Positions 1-13,167 of a stretch of DNA of 64,000 bases are shown here, piece by piece. Under the pieces are notes generated by a model. The model saw nothing but the letters and a program-made list of their open reading frames with translations, was not told the origin of the DNA and made no database searches. Each line of letters opens with the position of its first letter. The first letter of the stretch is position 1. The position numbers were made by a program, and so were the translations under genes. This DNA comes from Piromyces finnis (Eukaryota > Neocallimastigomycota > Neocallimastigomycetes > Neocallimastigales > Neocallimastigaceae), in the NCBI GenBank assembly GCA_002104945.1, contig MCFH01000050.1, positions 127,501 to 191,500 of the forward strand. Reading direction: 5' to 3'.

Positions 1-776
1 GATTTCCATGAATTGAGTTAGTATAATTATTTGAAAAAATATTTAAAACAAAATCTGGGATTTCTTCAACTTTAGTTATACTCCCTGGAACAATTTTTCC
101 TTCTTTTGAATCTTTAATAACTGTATTATATTTTTTCAATGGCACAATCCAACAAGATTCATCTGGAGAATAATGAGAATTTTCCATTGAAGCAAAGTAT
201 AATCGTATCTTTGATATATTAGATTTTGCAACATGAATTGAAAATTCTTCATGATTATATATAGCAAGCGATAAATTTATAGTAGAAGTTTTTATAGATT
301 TATTTGGTCTTTCATTATTACTAACCCATGGTAATTTTCTTCTTCTCATTTCATTAAAATTGTTGCTATTGTTATTATATTTATTTTGAAAAAAAAAATT
401 ATTTCCATTATTAAAATTATTACTTGAATTTGAATTAAAAGCATAATCATTTCTATTGTTATTATTATCATTATTATTATTGTTATTATCATTGTTATCA
501 TCATTATTATTATCATCGTTATCATCATTACTATTGTTATTATTATTATCACTATTTTTTCCTGTTTCATTGTCCCATTGAAAAAATTTACATTTCGGAC
601 ACTAATATTAAAAATAATTATATTTATAAATATAATTTTCAAAAACATTTTATTATTAAATTAAATAATAAATTTGAAATATTTACAGTATAAAACCATC
701 TTCCGTAATTAGCTCCGGCTTTACGTGTTACATAATGTGATGAAGGTGCGTTGCAACGACATTTAACCACTTTCAT
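1..776 (-). CDS. zf-GRF and HARP-like domain protein, probable SMARCAL1-type annealing helicase (5' part, cut by window edge)
   Basis: Two exons: 776-687 and 601 to the left edge; intron 686-602 is phase 0 with donor GTAAAT and acceptor TTAG. Exon 1 opens MKVVKCRCNAPSSHYVTRK and the joined product carries a clear GRF zinc finger: a CRC pair, then GRWFYTC spanning the splice and PKCKFFQWDNE. An Asp/Asn-rich linker follows. The last ~80 residues (FSIHVAKSNISKIRLYF, then HYSPDESCWIVPLKKYNTV and EEIPDFVLNIF) have the spacing of a HARP domain, the annealing-helicase module of SMARCAL1. The SNF2 helicase expected next lies outside the window. The zinc finger is confident; the HARP call and the helicase role are inferred from pattern similarity. 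About 230 residues are visible. The first Met of the exon is chosen because the finger starts five residues later. Confidence 0.62.
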
Positions 777-2794
777 TTTAAATTTTTTAAAATATATTGG
801 TAAAAATATGAAAATTGACTATACTATATATATAAAATTACAATATAAAATAAATTTATCAAATTATTTTTAATGTTTATGCAATATATAATTAATACAT
901 AATAATTATAAATATTTAAATGGTAAAATCTTAAAAAATAAAAATATAATTAATTCTTTTTAAAATTTATTATATTTTTATAATTTTTCATAAATATGTG
1001 TAATTGGTTATACAAAACTTAACCATCCATTATTTTAAAAAAAAAAAAAATTATTCCGTTTTTCAAAAATAAATTATTAATTATTAATTAATTTCTCTAA
1101 AAATTTTTTAAAATTTTAAATTATATTGCATCAATTATTATGATATAAAGCATATACTACAAAGTATTACTTTTTGAATCAGTATTAAATATTATTCATT
1201 ATTCTTTTTTTATTATTTTTGACATTATTGTGATTAAAGCAATGTAGTTTTTACTATTAATAGTTATATTAAAAAAGGACTTGTATATTTTCATTTCTGT
1301 ATTTAAATCCAACATTATTATATAAAAAAACGTAACCATGAAAATTATTTATGAAAAAAGAATAAGTTCAATATTAAAATGTTTGCATGTGTTAATATAG
1401 TCTATAGTTATTAAACAAGCTTTATTATTACTGTTATTGTATAGTAATAATGTATTTGAAAAAAACAATTTATACTGTAATGAATATAGCAATTTAGAAA
1501 CTAATTAATTATATTGTTATTTTATTTTATTTTATTTTATTGTATTCTCACTCAATAATATTAATTTATTCATAATTTTTAAATTGTTAATAATACTAAA
1601 TATTGAATATTACGACCAACAATATTCATTATTCATTATATAATTTAAAAGTTAGTCTTTCACAATGAAGAAATGAATAGGTAGATAATTTATTCCAAAA
1701 TAATAATATAAATGAACAAAATTGGAAGATCAATTACAATCTAATAATAATAATAATAATAATAATAATAGTAATAATAATAATAATAATAATACAAAGT
1801 AAGAGATTGTATTAATATTACAATTATTTCCTATTCATTTATAGATTCTTAAATACTAGCATTTCAATTTCAATGAAACATTCCTTTTTCTTACTTTCAA
1901 ATAATGTACATGACTACTGATTGTTTTGTTTTGTTTTGTTTTTACTTATTTTATATATATATTTTTGAATAAAACTCTTTAAATATAGATAAGAAATCAT
2001 ACTTTTAATATAATTTTTAGATTTTTTTAAGAAAAAGTTGATTTCATATGTGATTTTATAAATAAAAATATATTTCAATATATGTAATATATATTTTTTC
2101 AACATATCTTAACAAGTTTTAAATAATATAAAGGAATGATATAAAAACTGTTAAAAGTTGTATTAATCTATCTGTAACAGCATAGTTACATTTTGTATAA
2201 TTAGTTATAAATTATAATTTATTATATCCAAGTTTGACAATAATTAAATTAAGCTTTTTCATATGGTGGTATGTGGAATATTAATGTTTCTTATTTTATT
2301 TATAATTATTTACCAATAAACATTATATATTATAAATATAATAAATATAATATCAAATAAATGAAAATATTATTATGATTGGATTAGTTTAATATATTAC
2401 AATAAATATTAATAAATTTATTATTAAATAAAATTGAGAAAAAAAAATAAATATTTAAACTTTTTTTTTTTTTAAATTTTTAAAAATTTTTAATCTTAAT
2501 ATCCATATTAATAAAATATAAAACTATCTGTCATTTCGTATTTTTTTAGAAATTAAAAAAATTATATTCATAATCTTAAGAAAATTAAAATTAAAAATCT
2601 TTATTTTTTTACCTTTTTTTTAAAAAAAAACAAGAAAAAACCTATAAAAGTATTTAAATTAAATAAAATATATCATTTATTATTTTTTTTTGATATATAT
2701 TAAAACTAAGGATATTAAAATTTCCTTTTAAATTGAATAATAAAATTAAAAATTGCATATAACAATATAAATTTATTAATTTTAATTATCAAAA
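777..2794. other. Intergenic spacer, AT-rich, no gene recognised
   Basis: Divergent spacer between the zf-GRF gene (-) and the small plus-strand gene at 2795. It holds a run of TAA triplets near 1742-1794, TTTTG repeats near 1921-1940 and many A/T homopolymers. The open frame near 1914-2105 on the minus strand is low-complexity Ile/Lys/Tyr sequence and I do not regard it as a gene. Confidence 0.6.
1742..1794. repeat. (TAA)n microsatellite
   Basis: About 17 tandem TAA/AAT units with a single G interruption near 1771. Noncoding here; the same triplet in genes gives the Asn runs. Confidence 0.9.
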
Positions 2795-3186
2795 ATGAGT
2801 AAAAGAAGTAGAAATAATGATAATGAAAATGAACATGTTAAGGTAAAATTTATAATATATTATTTTATAATACTGAATAAAAATATATAGTAGAAAAAAT
2901 ATTTATATAATATTTATGTAATATATATGTAATAAAATCTTTTCAGAAATTTTTTTCAACATATTCAAAAAATTTAAATTCACAAATCAATAGAGAATAT
3001 GATAATCAAATGGACATATATTATGATTCTAATAGTGATGATAGTATAATGACAGATAATAGTAGTAATGGTGCTTATTCTTCAGCAAAAGTAGTAGTAG
3101 TAAAAGAATCTCAAAGTTCAGAGATTTTAAGTTTAGATTTTTATCCAGGATTGCACAGGCATATAATAAATAAAATTGGTTGGTAA
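2795..3186 (+). CDS. Small Ser/Asn-rich protein of unknown function
   Basis: Two exons, 2795-2842 and 2947-3186; the intron is phase 0 with donor GTAAAA and acceptor TTTTCAG. The product is about 95 residues. It begins MSKRSRNNDNENEHVK, has an acidic, Ser/Asn-rich middle, a VVVV stretch, and ends with a more ordered tail, LDFYPGLHRHIINKIGW. I do not recognise the family. The last codons overlap a possible donor (GGTAAAAAT); splicing to the next good acceptor near 3267 would also reach a stop at once, so the C-terminus hardly changes. It reads toward the dynein gene but a 970-base spacer separates them. The non-repetitive tail and clean splice suggest a real gene, but expression evidence is lacking. 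Confidence 0.45.
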
Positions 3187-4158
3187 AAATTATAAACCTA
3201 AATTTAAATGGACTGTAATTAGTTCACTTAACCAAAATTTTAAATACCAGAAAACATTGCTTTCAGAATTTTATTCTTAATATAATATCTTGAAATAATA
3301 TATAAAGACATATTTAAGAAAGATATATCCGGAATATTTTTAATTTTTAATTTTAAAAATATATTATATATTTATTTTTAATTTAATTTAAATTACATCA
3401 TTATTTATTAGTGCAATTATAAAGATACTATTTATTTATTTATTTATTTATTTTTAACTTATTCATGAAAGTTAATAATATTTTAAACTCTCCATTTATC
3501 ATTATTAAATAAAGATTACATATATATATAGCAAAATAAAATAAAAACTATTAATGTTTAACAAATAACTTAAAAACATATTTATAATATACTATATATA
3601 CCATATATACCATATATACCATGTATACCATATAAATATTAAAATTGGTTTATTACTAAAAATTGCTCTATTTTTTTTTCATTTTTTTTTTATACTTTTT
3701 TTATTTTTCATTCAATATTTTCTTTTTTTATAAAAAAATTATTGTAATTATTTCTTAATAATGTATATATCTAAAGATTAAAATAAATTTAATAAGAATA
3801 AACAATTTTTAAAAAATTATGGTAAATTAATTTAATTATAAATAAATGATTGTATACAACAATCATATAATGTTTTTATATTAAAATGTGAATTAAATAT
3901 TAATTCGGAGTTTTTAGGTTTTTTATAATATTTTTTAAGTTTAAATTAAGAGCAAAGTAAAAAAAATAAAAAAAAAATAGTGTAACGTTTTATTATTTTT
4001 TTTATTAGTTTATAACAAAAATATAAAACAATAAAAAACTACTTAATTTATTCTGTTAAATAGTATTTTTATACTAGATTCTTTCTTTTAATTTTCATTA
4101 TTAATATCATTAATCCATTAAGAGATAAATTTAAACACTATAATACAAGAAATAAAAG
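3187..4158. other. Intergenic spacer with short tandem repeats
   Basis: Very AT-rich. Contains TTTA repeats near 3430-3455 and three to four copies of an ATATACC-type 9-mer near 3595-3630. No coding frame beyond chance. Confidence 0.6.
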
Positions 4159-7100
4159 ATGAGTTCACAGAGAAAAAACAACTCTAATTCATCTTTTTAT
4201 AATAAAAGGTATCAAAATTATAAAAAGAGCAAATGTAGTATTTTAATAATATAATGATAATAAATTATAATAATTGACAATGCTGTATAATCATTTTTAT
4301 GTATAACATATATATTCGAAAATAATAGTAAAAGAAGCATGGCAACGTCTATGTTGTCATCATCACGTATGGTTTCATCTAGGATAAATAGATTAAAACA
4401 GTTTAAACCAACATTGATGAATAATAATAATTCTAATGTTATGCAACCATCAAAAGTTCAAATATTTGATAAAAATGGAAATGATGTTACTCCTTTGCCG
4501 ATGATTAATACTAATAAAAATAATAATAAACCACAAAAAGGAAGTGCATCATCTCAATCTGATATATCATTAACTTCATCTACAAAGGTATAATTTAATA
4601 TTTTAAAGTTTTATAGTTTTATTTTATTGATGAAGGTTTTAATAGTTTCTTTTTATATTTATTATATGAAAAATATTTAAAAATTTTATAAGGAACCTTC
4701 ATATAATGAATATTTATCATATTTTGAATCTCAATTAACAAAATCATTTTCAATGGCTTCCCAAATGAAACAATCATTATCAATCTCAACTGGAAGTAAA
4801 ATGCCATTAAATTCAATCGGCGAAAAGCATGAAGATGCCCTTTCTACTGATAGTGAAAATGAATTAGGTTAATAACACTTCTTTTAAAACTAAAATTTAA
4901 ACATTTTATTATATAAGATAATTAATCTATTTCTAATAATAAAATAAATAAATTCTGAAAGACCAAGGAGAAAGTTCATATTATCTTTTATCAAAAGATG
5001 TCAAAAAAAAGAATGCTAATCCCAATAAAAGAATATATATTACACTTACTGAAACACCAACAATGTGCTTATTTGATATGCCAAACAAAATAATTTTTGC
5101 AGATACGCCAGGAGCAAATGAAATTCAAGAAGAAAACTCAAGATATCAACAGGTAAATCTTTTTTAGTTATTTAATAATAATATTTAATAAATTATTACA
5201 TAAAATTAGTTTAAATTAAAAATATTATTTTATTAACATCTTTAAATAAATAGTTATTACTAAACAAAATAAATAATGATAATTTCGTAGAGAAAATAAG
5301 TCAAACAATTAATAATGATCCAAAAACGAAAGATATGCAAACAGATAATATCATTAAAACAAATGAACAAACACAAGCCAACGTTTGGGATATATATGAT
5401 AATATGAAGATAACGGAGCAGCAAAATAATCAAAATGACGATTTCTTAGATTATTAGTACATATAAAAATTAAAAGCTTTAAATATTTAAAAAAATATAT
5501 ATACATTTTCTAATCTTTATAATAATTTCTATTTTAAAAATTTAATAAAAAAAATTTTTTTTAGTGATACTCCTACTAATATAGATAGGAATGATACAAT
5601 TCAATCTTCAATTGATAACATTACATCATCAATAAATACTAATACAATAAGTGAAGCATCACTAACTCAACAATCTAGTGTAATGTTAAATACAAGTACA
5701 TTTGGAAAATCAATGTTCCAAACTACAGATATGACATCAGCTTCATTTAATAATTCAAATAGTATGATGATTAGTACATATGATGGATCTTCATTAGCAA
5801 ATACCAATAGTAAATCAAATAATGATTCATTAGAAAGATCATATTCATCAGCAAATTCAGTATCAGCAGTATGTATATACTTTTATAATAAATAAGTATT
5901 CAAAAATTAAATATTTAAACTTTAATGAATAACCATTTTAATTAATTCTATTAAATCCATTAGTTAAACCAAGAAAACTTTTTAGCTTCATTACATGTTA
6001 TGGAATGTGTAGTAGTTTCAAATAATTATTTTGATTTATTAGTTGAATATAGAGATTTACCATCCTTGGCAGGTGATAAAAAACCTAGATTAATCAAAAA
6101 GAAGACAAGAAAAAGTAGAAATTCAATAAATGAGGATTCAAACTATGATGAAGATGATGATAATGGTGATAATGATGAGAATGATAATGATGATAATGAT
6201 GAAGCTACTGAAGATTCCAATAATAACTGTAAAATAATAAATAAGAAAAATACTTTAATTTATAAAATAATTAATTTAAATATTTTTTTTTTTATTTTTA
6301 AATAAGTAACAAACTTTTTATTGGATACTCAATTACCTTCATTGCCATTCTTATGGAGTTTTAAATGTGATCTTTCAAGAGGAAGAAATGTTTCACAAAT
6401 TGCTTGGAATAAAAAATGTGAAGTATGTTTTTTTATTAATATTTATCAAATTAAAATATTAAACTAGTAATATATAATAAATAATATTTATTTTAAAAAA
6501 AATAAATATATTTTAAAATAAAAGGATATAATTGCTGTATCATATGAAGAAGTTAAAAATACTAATAATAGTAATTCCCCAAAAGGTTTAATATTGTGTT
6601 GGTCTTTAAAAAATTCAGAGGTAAATCCCTTAATAGAAATTTTAAAAAATATAAACATTTATCTATTTATAAAATAAAAATAATTATTATTCAGCAATAT
6701 GTTCATTTTTTTTGATGATATTTAATTTAATTATAATTATAATAATATTATTAATATATATAGTATCCATCAAGAGTATACAAATTAGATACAGCAGTAT
6801 CAACAATTGATTTTTCACAATCTAATCCAAATCTTCTGGCAGCTGGATTTATGGATGGACGTGTTGTGATTTTTGATATAAGATCCAAAAGCAATATCCC
6901 AGTTTTAGAAAACCAGTAATAATCGTTTTTTTATTATTTTATCTAATTATTTTTTTAAAAAAGTTCGGTAGTAATTAAATTAATTAAAAAATTGATATTA
7001 TATGTTTTTATAAATAACAATATTAGTGAAAATGGTGGTAAGCATTATGATCCAGTTTGGGATATGAAATGGGTGGAAAGAGAACGTATTTTAGGAGATG

Positions 7101-7341
7101 AACAAAGCAAAGGTGAAATATTAGTCACTATTTCTACTGATGGTAGAGTTATTCAATGGAATCTTAAACATGGGCTTGAATTTACAGGTAAAATAAATAA
7201 TAGATTATTAGTTGTTAATTTTATTTAATAATAATGTTGATATATATATATATATATTAATTAATATAGAATTGATGTTTTTAAAACGAGTCACAAAACA
7301 AGATTTTCCTGAACATAATAGTAAAGACAATAACAATAACA

Positions 7342-7377
<36 letters not shown>

Positions 7378-8517
7378 TATTTAAAAAGAAAAAAATACCG
7401 TCATTTATCTCAAGATTATCAGGAGGTTTATGCTTTGACTTTAATTCAAAAGATTCCAATATGTAATGATATATAATTAATTAATTTTTACTTTCTTTTA
7501 CAAAATGATAAAATTAATATTGATATAAAAAAACAAAATTTAATTTTAGTTATCTTACTGGTACAGAAGATGGTGTTATTCATAAATGTTCATGTTCCTA
7601 TAGTGAGCAATACTTACAATCATATTTTGGTCATTCCGGACCTATATATAAGATTAGATGGTCACCCTTCCTTCCAAATATTTTCTTAACTTGTAGTTCT
7701 GATTGGACTATTAGATTATGGAATCAAGAGGAAGAACAATATATATTTAAATTTGAAAATGAAAAGGTATTATTTATATAATATCTTTTTATATATTCAT
7801 GATAATATTAATAATGAATGTATATAAATTAATAATCAAATTATATATATTACAATTAATAGGATACTATTACAGATATTCAATGGTCACCAATGTGTTC
7901 AACTGTCTTTGGTGCAGTTACAAACAGTGGAAGAATTGAGATATGGGATTTATCATTCTCAGTGTATGATATATAAATTATAAAAGTTATTTTATTTAAA
8001 AACAAATATAAAAATGAAAAGAAGCTGTTTTAATAAAATAATATAACTATTTTATTACAAATTATTATTTTGATTTGTATATTATATTTCCAGTTTAGAT
8101 CCAATTATTGTTCACCAAGTGATGGATAGAAAATTAACCTGTATTACCTTTTCTAAGCTTCATCCTGTAGTATTAATTAGTGATGATGGTGGAAATGTTA
8201 ATATTTATAAATTAAAGAATTTCAACTATATTTCCAGTAAATCATTCAATGAACAAGTTGACATTTTACAAAATATTATAATTAATCGTAATGAAATTTC
8301 AGGACTTCAAAATAGCAGTATTAATAATAATTTGAGTAATGATAATGAAAATGAAAATAATGAAACCGAAAATCAAGAAAAGGAAATTCAAGAAGGTGCT
8401 GAAGAAAAGGTGAATAATTTAGAAAAAGCCCAAAGTATTAGAGCCATGTCTATTTATTCAATAACTGAAAAAAGTACTGAAAATATTAATTCAAATAACC
8501 CTGTAACAGAAAATTAA
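4159..8517 (+). CDS. DNAI4: Axonemal dynein intermediate chain, DNAI4/WDR78 (Chlamydomonas IC138) family
   Basis: Fifteen exons: 4159-4208, 4329-4587, 4693-4867, 4962-5152, 5254-5456, 5565-5868, 5964-6228, 6307-6422, 6525-6620, 6764-6915, 7027-7187, 7270-7462, 7550-7766, 7863-7963, 8094-8517. All junctions are GT-AG and the frame closes to 968 residues. The N-terminal half is disordered and contains the family segment IYITLTETPTMCLFDMP. The core begins LWSFKCDLSRGRNVSQIAWNK and is followed by WD repeats (AAGFMDGRVVIFDIR; HYDPVWDMKWVERERI; ILVTISTDGRVIQWNLK; FLTCSSDWTIRLWN; FGAVTNSGRIEIWDLS). Such chains assemble inner-arm I1/f dynein in flagella, which implies a flagellated zoospore. An Asn run interrupts the WD region near 7342-7374. 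Length is somewhat above the roughly 850 residues of animal WDR78 because of low-complexity insertions. Convergent with the E2 gene downstream. Confidence 0.9.
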
Positions 8518-8912
8518 TATAATATTTAGATTCAAAAAAAAAAATATCATTTATTAAAAATTTTAAAATTTAAATATATATATCCTTTAATAGATTTTTT
8601 ATTATATATTTATTAATTTAAAAAAAAATACTGATCTATTTATATAACATATATATTTTATATTTTACTTGTAATATAAAAAAATAAGAAATGATTTTTT
8701 ATTGAAATCTATATAATTTAACAATAAGTTGAATTAATTTTAAATTAATAAATAAAAAGAAAATAATAAAATAGATATAAAATAGTAATAATTAGAATTG
8801 TAAATGAAAATCATAAGATTATAATATAGCGTATAATTACTATTTTTATTTGATATTTAAAAATTGTCAAAATTTGATAATGATATTTAAAATTCTAATT
8901 TTATCGTATTAA
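8518..8912. other. Convergent 3' spacer
   Basis: A 395-base AT-rich gap between the stops of two convergent genes. It must hold both polyadenylation regions; no further structure is seen. Confidence 0.6.
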
Positions 8913-11692
8913 TCATATTAACGCAATATTGTCAACTTTTGTTTGATCTAAACTTGCACACCAATCTAATATTCCGTCCGGATCTTCGCCATTTCGTATA
9001 ATTTCATTGTCATGATATGAAGTATTATTAATATCATTGTTATTACTATGGTTATTAAATTTTTTCATATTATTACTATTATTATTATAATTTTTAATAC
9101 TATGTTCATATTCATCGTTGTAAATAGAAGGTGTTATTGGTGTGACAACTTTTGATACATTTATATCAACATCAACATATTTTTTATCTTGTATTATATC
9201 ATCAAATTCTGTTATATAGTTTTCATTCAATTCTGTATTGTCTCTTTCTACATATGGAATAATTATTTTTTCAATATCTCTTTCATGTTGTTCTTCCAAT
9301 ACCCTATTAATTTCTATTTTAATCATTTTAAATGTGATTAAAAGAAGTTAGATTTCATAGCAAATAAAAAAATATATATATTAATATAAACATATTAATT
9401 TAACAATACCATCATATTGAGAAACCTCTGAACTTTTATAACAATCATTATTAATGTCCTTCATGTAATCATTACCGGTATCATTATTGTTATTATCATT
9501 AGTATCTTTTAGTTGACAGAGTCTTTTTTCTAATTCTTCTATAAAAATATTGTAATATATTTCATTTTCTAATATTTTATTCAAAATCAATTTATCTTCA
9601 TCATTTAATTTAACATCTAAATTCGATTCAATATCCTTTACATTAATAATATTAAGATACCGACATCCAAATTTATATTGATAAAGTTCACCATCTCTTA
9701 CATTAATAACAGGTTGTTCTTGACAATTATATTTTTCTTTTATAATTTTTTTAGTAGACATCAATGCATAATATATATTATCATATGAATTCAAATCATG
9801 GTGAACTTTAACTTCAGGAACTTCATCCATTTTTGTAGTATACTTCTTTGATGCTTTTGTAATGTGATATTTTTTATGGTGACCGAAAAACTTCATAATA
9901 TAGTCAATTTGATCAGTTTCTTTATCAATAATATTCGTTAAATCATGCTTTTTAAATATTTTTGATTCCTCTATATTATATTTATTTTCCTGACTGCTTA
10001 ATTCTGTTTCTGTTTTTATACTTGAGTTTGGAGATTTTAACTTTTTTTTTATTTCCTCTGGATCTTCCGTTTTTTCGTTGTTTCCTTGTGCCAGATTTAT
10101 TTTATTTTTATTTTCATTTATTTCTACACCTTCAATAGCACATTTTGATAAAGATTGATTAACCTTACTCGGGATCTCAGTTAAATTTTGATTTTTATTT
10201 CTTTTGATTTTTATTTTATTTATTGTTTTTAAAAATAATATAATTAGATAATTTTTATTATACTTTAAATAAAAATAATATTATATATACCTATTAATAT
10301 GATATTCATCCGGATTATGTGAATACCTTTTAAATCTTGATTCTTTTATTATAAAAATGAAAATATTTATATATTTTTAGTATTAAAAAAAGAAAATAAA
10401 GAAAAAAAATTTAACAAAAAATTAGTATTAAAAATTTAAAATTTAAATTACCATTTAATTTTGGTAAGTATGTTGCTGAATTAATCCAATCCTGATAATA
10501 GTCATCAAAAGATATTTTTTTTATTTTTTTTGGTATATCATTCATTTCATTACTCTTTTTTTCTTGTTTGTTATGAATGTTACTTTTTTCTTTTTCTTCA
10601 TCTTCATCAAAATAGTCATTATATGGTGAAAGACCAGCTATTATTTTCAATATTCAATAATAGAATTATTACTTATTTTTTTTAAATAATAATATATAAT
10701 TAATATATATTATTCTAACCTTCTACTTTTCTACTTGCAACAACACTATCTTTTACTAATTGATTATATAAATGAGGAGAACTTGAATATGCCTGTGCTG
10801 CAAATATATTGACAGCATTATCCAAAACCGGTTCAGCTAATAATAACTATATATAATTAGTATTATTATATATATTTAATATAAACAAAAGATGATTTGG
10901 AGTTATTTTCTATATAATTTAAAAATTTAAATTTTCGGATTTATATTGATAAATAATTTTTTCTTTATTTATCATTTTTTTAAGAAACTTACCTGCATTG
11001 ATTGTAATATTCCTGTTATTGTTGTTCCAGGTTTCCAAATCTCATCATTATCTAAGAAATCTACACAAGGTTTACCTGTTGTCATATCAACTATGTATAT
11101 ACAAAAATTATTGAAATACTTGTTATCATATCAAACTTTGAATTTAATATATATATCATCATTATATAATATTATTACTATTTGGATGAAATGGGACTGT
11201 TAGAAATATAATTTTGGGTGGTACTGAATCATATTCTTCGTTAAAATTCATTTCAATTGAAAAAATACCACCTTTTATTATAATTGATATTTATAAATAA
11301 GGATAAATTGTTGATTATTAATAATTATAAATTATTATTAAATAGTACATATATTTTTATATAATAATAACCTTCCCATGAAGTTCCTTTTAATCCAGAT
11401 ATTTTTGCCTTCCAATGATAATAATTACCATCGACAGCATTAGCTTCTATTCCCTAATATAATAATAAAATAATAAATATTAATTCTTTTATTATTTTTA
11501 TAGTAATCATCATGATAATGATTTATGATTCAATGTTATCAATATAACAACCAATTTTTTAATTCAAATAATTAATTTAATTATAAAAAAAATAAAAAAC
11601 TATATATATAATAGTATAAATTACCATACCCAAACAGGATTAGTTTTAATCCAATATTCTTCTCTTTGAAGTAACAATAAAGGACGAGACAT
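8913..11692 (-). CDS. UBE2U: Ubiquitin-conjugating enzyme E2, UBE2U-like
   Basis: Nine exons on the minus strand: 11692-11630, 11453-11372, 11271-11179, 11090-10993, 10846-10720, 10637-10452, 10342-10291, 10200-9410, 9313-8913; the frame closes to 630 residues. Residues 1-155 are a UBC fold: HWKAKISGLKGTSWEGGIF, PPKIIFLTVPFHPN, then TTGKPCVDFLDNDE, with the catalytic Cys near residue 88, and WKPGTTITGILQSMQLLLAE. Past the fold it keeps SFDDYYQDWINSATYLPKL and a C-terminal LDWCASLDQTKVDNI. As I recall them, both resemble the tail of vertebrate UBE2U, which is why I prefer that subfamily to other E2s. The central tail is charged and low in complexity, roughly doubling the length of the animal protein. 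E2s carry ubiquitin as a Cys thioester; substrates of this one are unknown to me. Confidence 0.8.
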
Positions 11693-12472
11693 AACTTTAA
11701 ATGCTAAGTTAATAATACAAAATATAGAAATGTTTATATGTATATATAATTACTACTTTTTATAATGTTTGATTTAAGCTTTTATAATTTAAAAAGAGTT
11801 AACAAAAAATTATGTTAAAAATCATAAAAGAAAATAATTAATTTTTAAACCAAAAGAAACATAATTTTACGAATTTATTTCTTTCAAATATAATTAAAGT
11901 TTAAGCATATATAAACAACTCTATATAAAAATTATTCAAAAAAAATTATACTTTAATACACGTATTTATTATGTTATTTTTTTTTTTTTAAAAAAAAAAA
12001 TTTAGTATTTGATTTATTTTATTTATACAAATAATTAAAATAATAGATTTTTTTTTCTTCCATATAGTTTTTTTTTATTGTTTTGATTAAATATGGTATA
12101 TTTATACATTTTAATACCATTAAAATATATTGTCTATTATCGAACAAGCGTAAAACGAAACAAAAAAAAAGTAATAATTATAAAAAAAATAAAAAATTTT
12201 CGCTGTTTACTAATACTAAAATAACATTCATATATTAAAAAAAAAAAAAAAAAAAAAGATGAAATTTAACAGTGGTTTTTGTTTGTGGTATAATTGAATT
12301 AAAAAATAATTTGTATATTATCAAAAGTATTTAATTTATTTGTTTTTTGTTTGTTTGTTTCTTCTCATCTCATTATTTTATATTTAATTTTATTAAATTG
12401 TCGATATAAATTATTTTATATTATATTATCTTTATCAACAATTTATAAAAATATTAAATTAATAATTTTGTA
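11693..12472. other. Intergenic spacer
   Basis: AT-rich with a long A run near 12238-12257 and TTTG repeats near 12339-12360. It lies upstream of the E2 gene and downstream of the LRR-SH3 gene. No coding signal. Confidence 0.6.
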
Positions 12473-12641
12473 TTATTGAAAAGAACTTTCAATTTTCTTT
12501 AATCTTGAATAACATTTTCTTCTTCTTTCTTCATTTAATAATGGATCATTTAATAATTTTCTTAATGTATCCGCTTCTGCTATTTTTTGTCTAAATAGCA
12601 ATATTTTTGTATTATCTATTTGATCTCTATTATTAGTAGTA

Positions 12642-12735
<94 letters not shown>

Positions 12736-13078
12736 ATCCTTGATCATTATAATTATTGCTACCATTATTTTCTTTTGAATATCTATCAGAATCATAAGAT
12801 GTAGTACTTAACTGTACAAAATTTAATGGGAACATTCCTCTCTTATTTGTTGTTTTATTTAAACCTAAATTAAAAATAATTAAAATAAATATTTAGAATT
12901 TCAAATTAAATATATATATTTTCTTAAGCTATATATAAAAAATTACCTTCTGCCCATCCGTCATCAAAACTCTTATATATGTTTACAGCATCACCTGGAT
13001 GAATTGAGATTTCATCAGTTCTTTGAGCTTTATATGGACGAACTACATAATAAATTATATCACTTATATTAGGTTGAC

Positions 13079-13167
<89 letters not shown>

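Noticed and set aside
346-648. 100-residue Ile-rich minus-strand frame
   Set aside because: It is the wrong frame of the Asp/Asn codon run in the zf-GRF gene; the correct frame is open throughout and carries the zinc finger.
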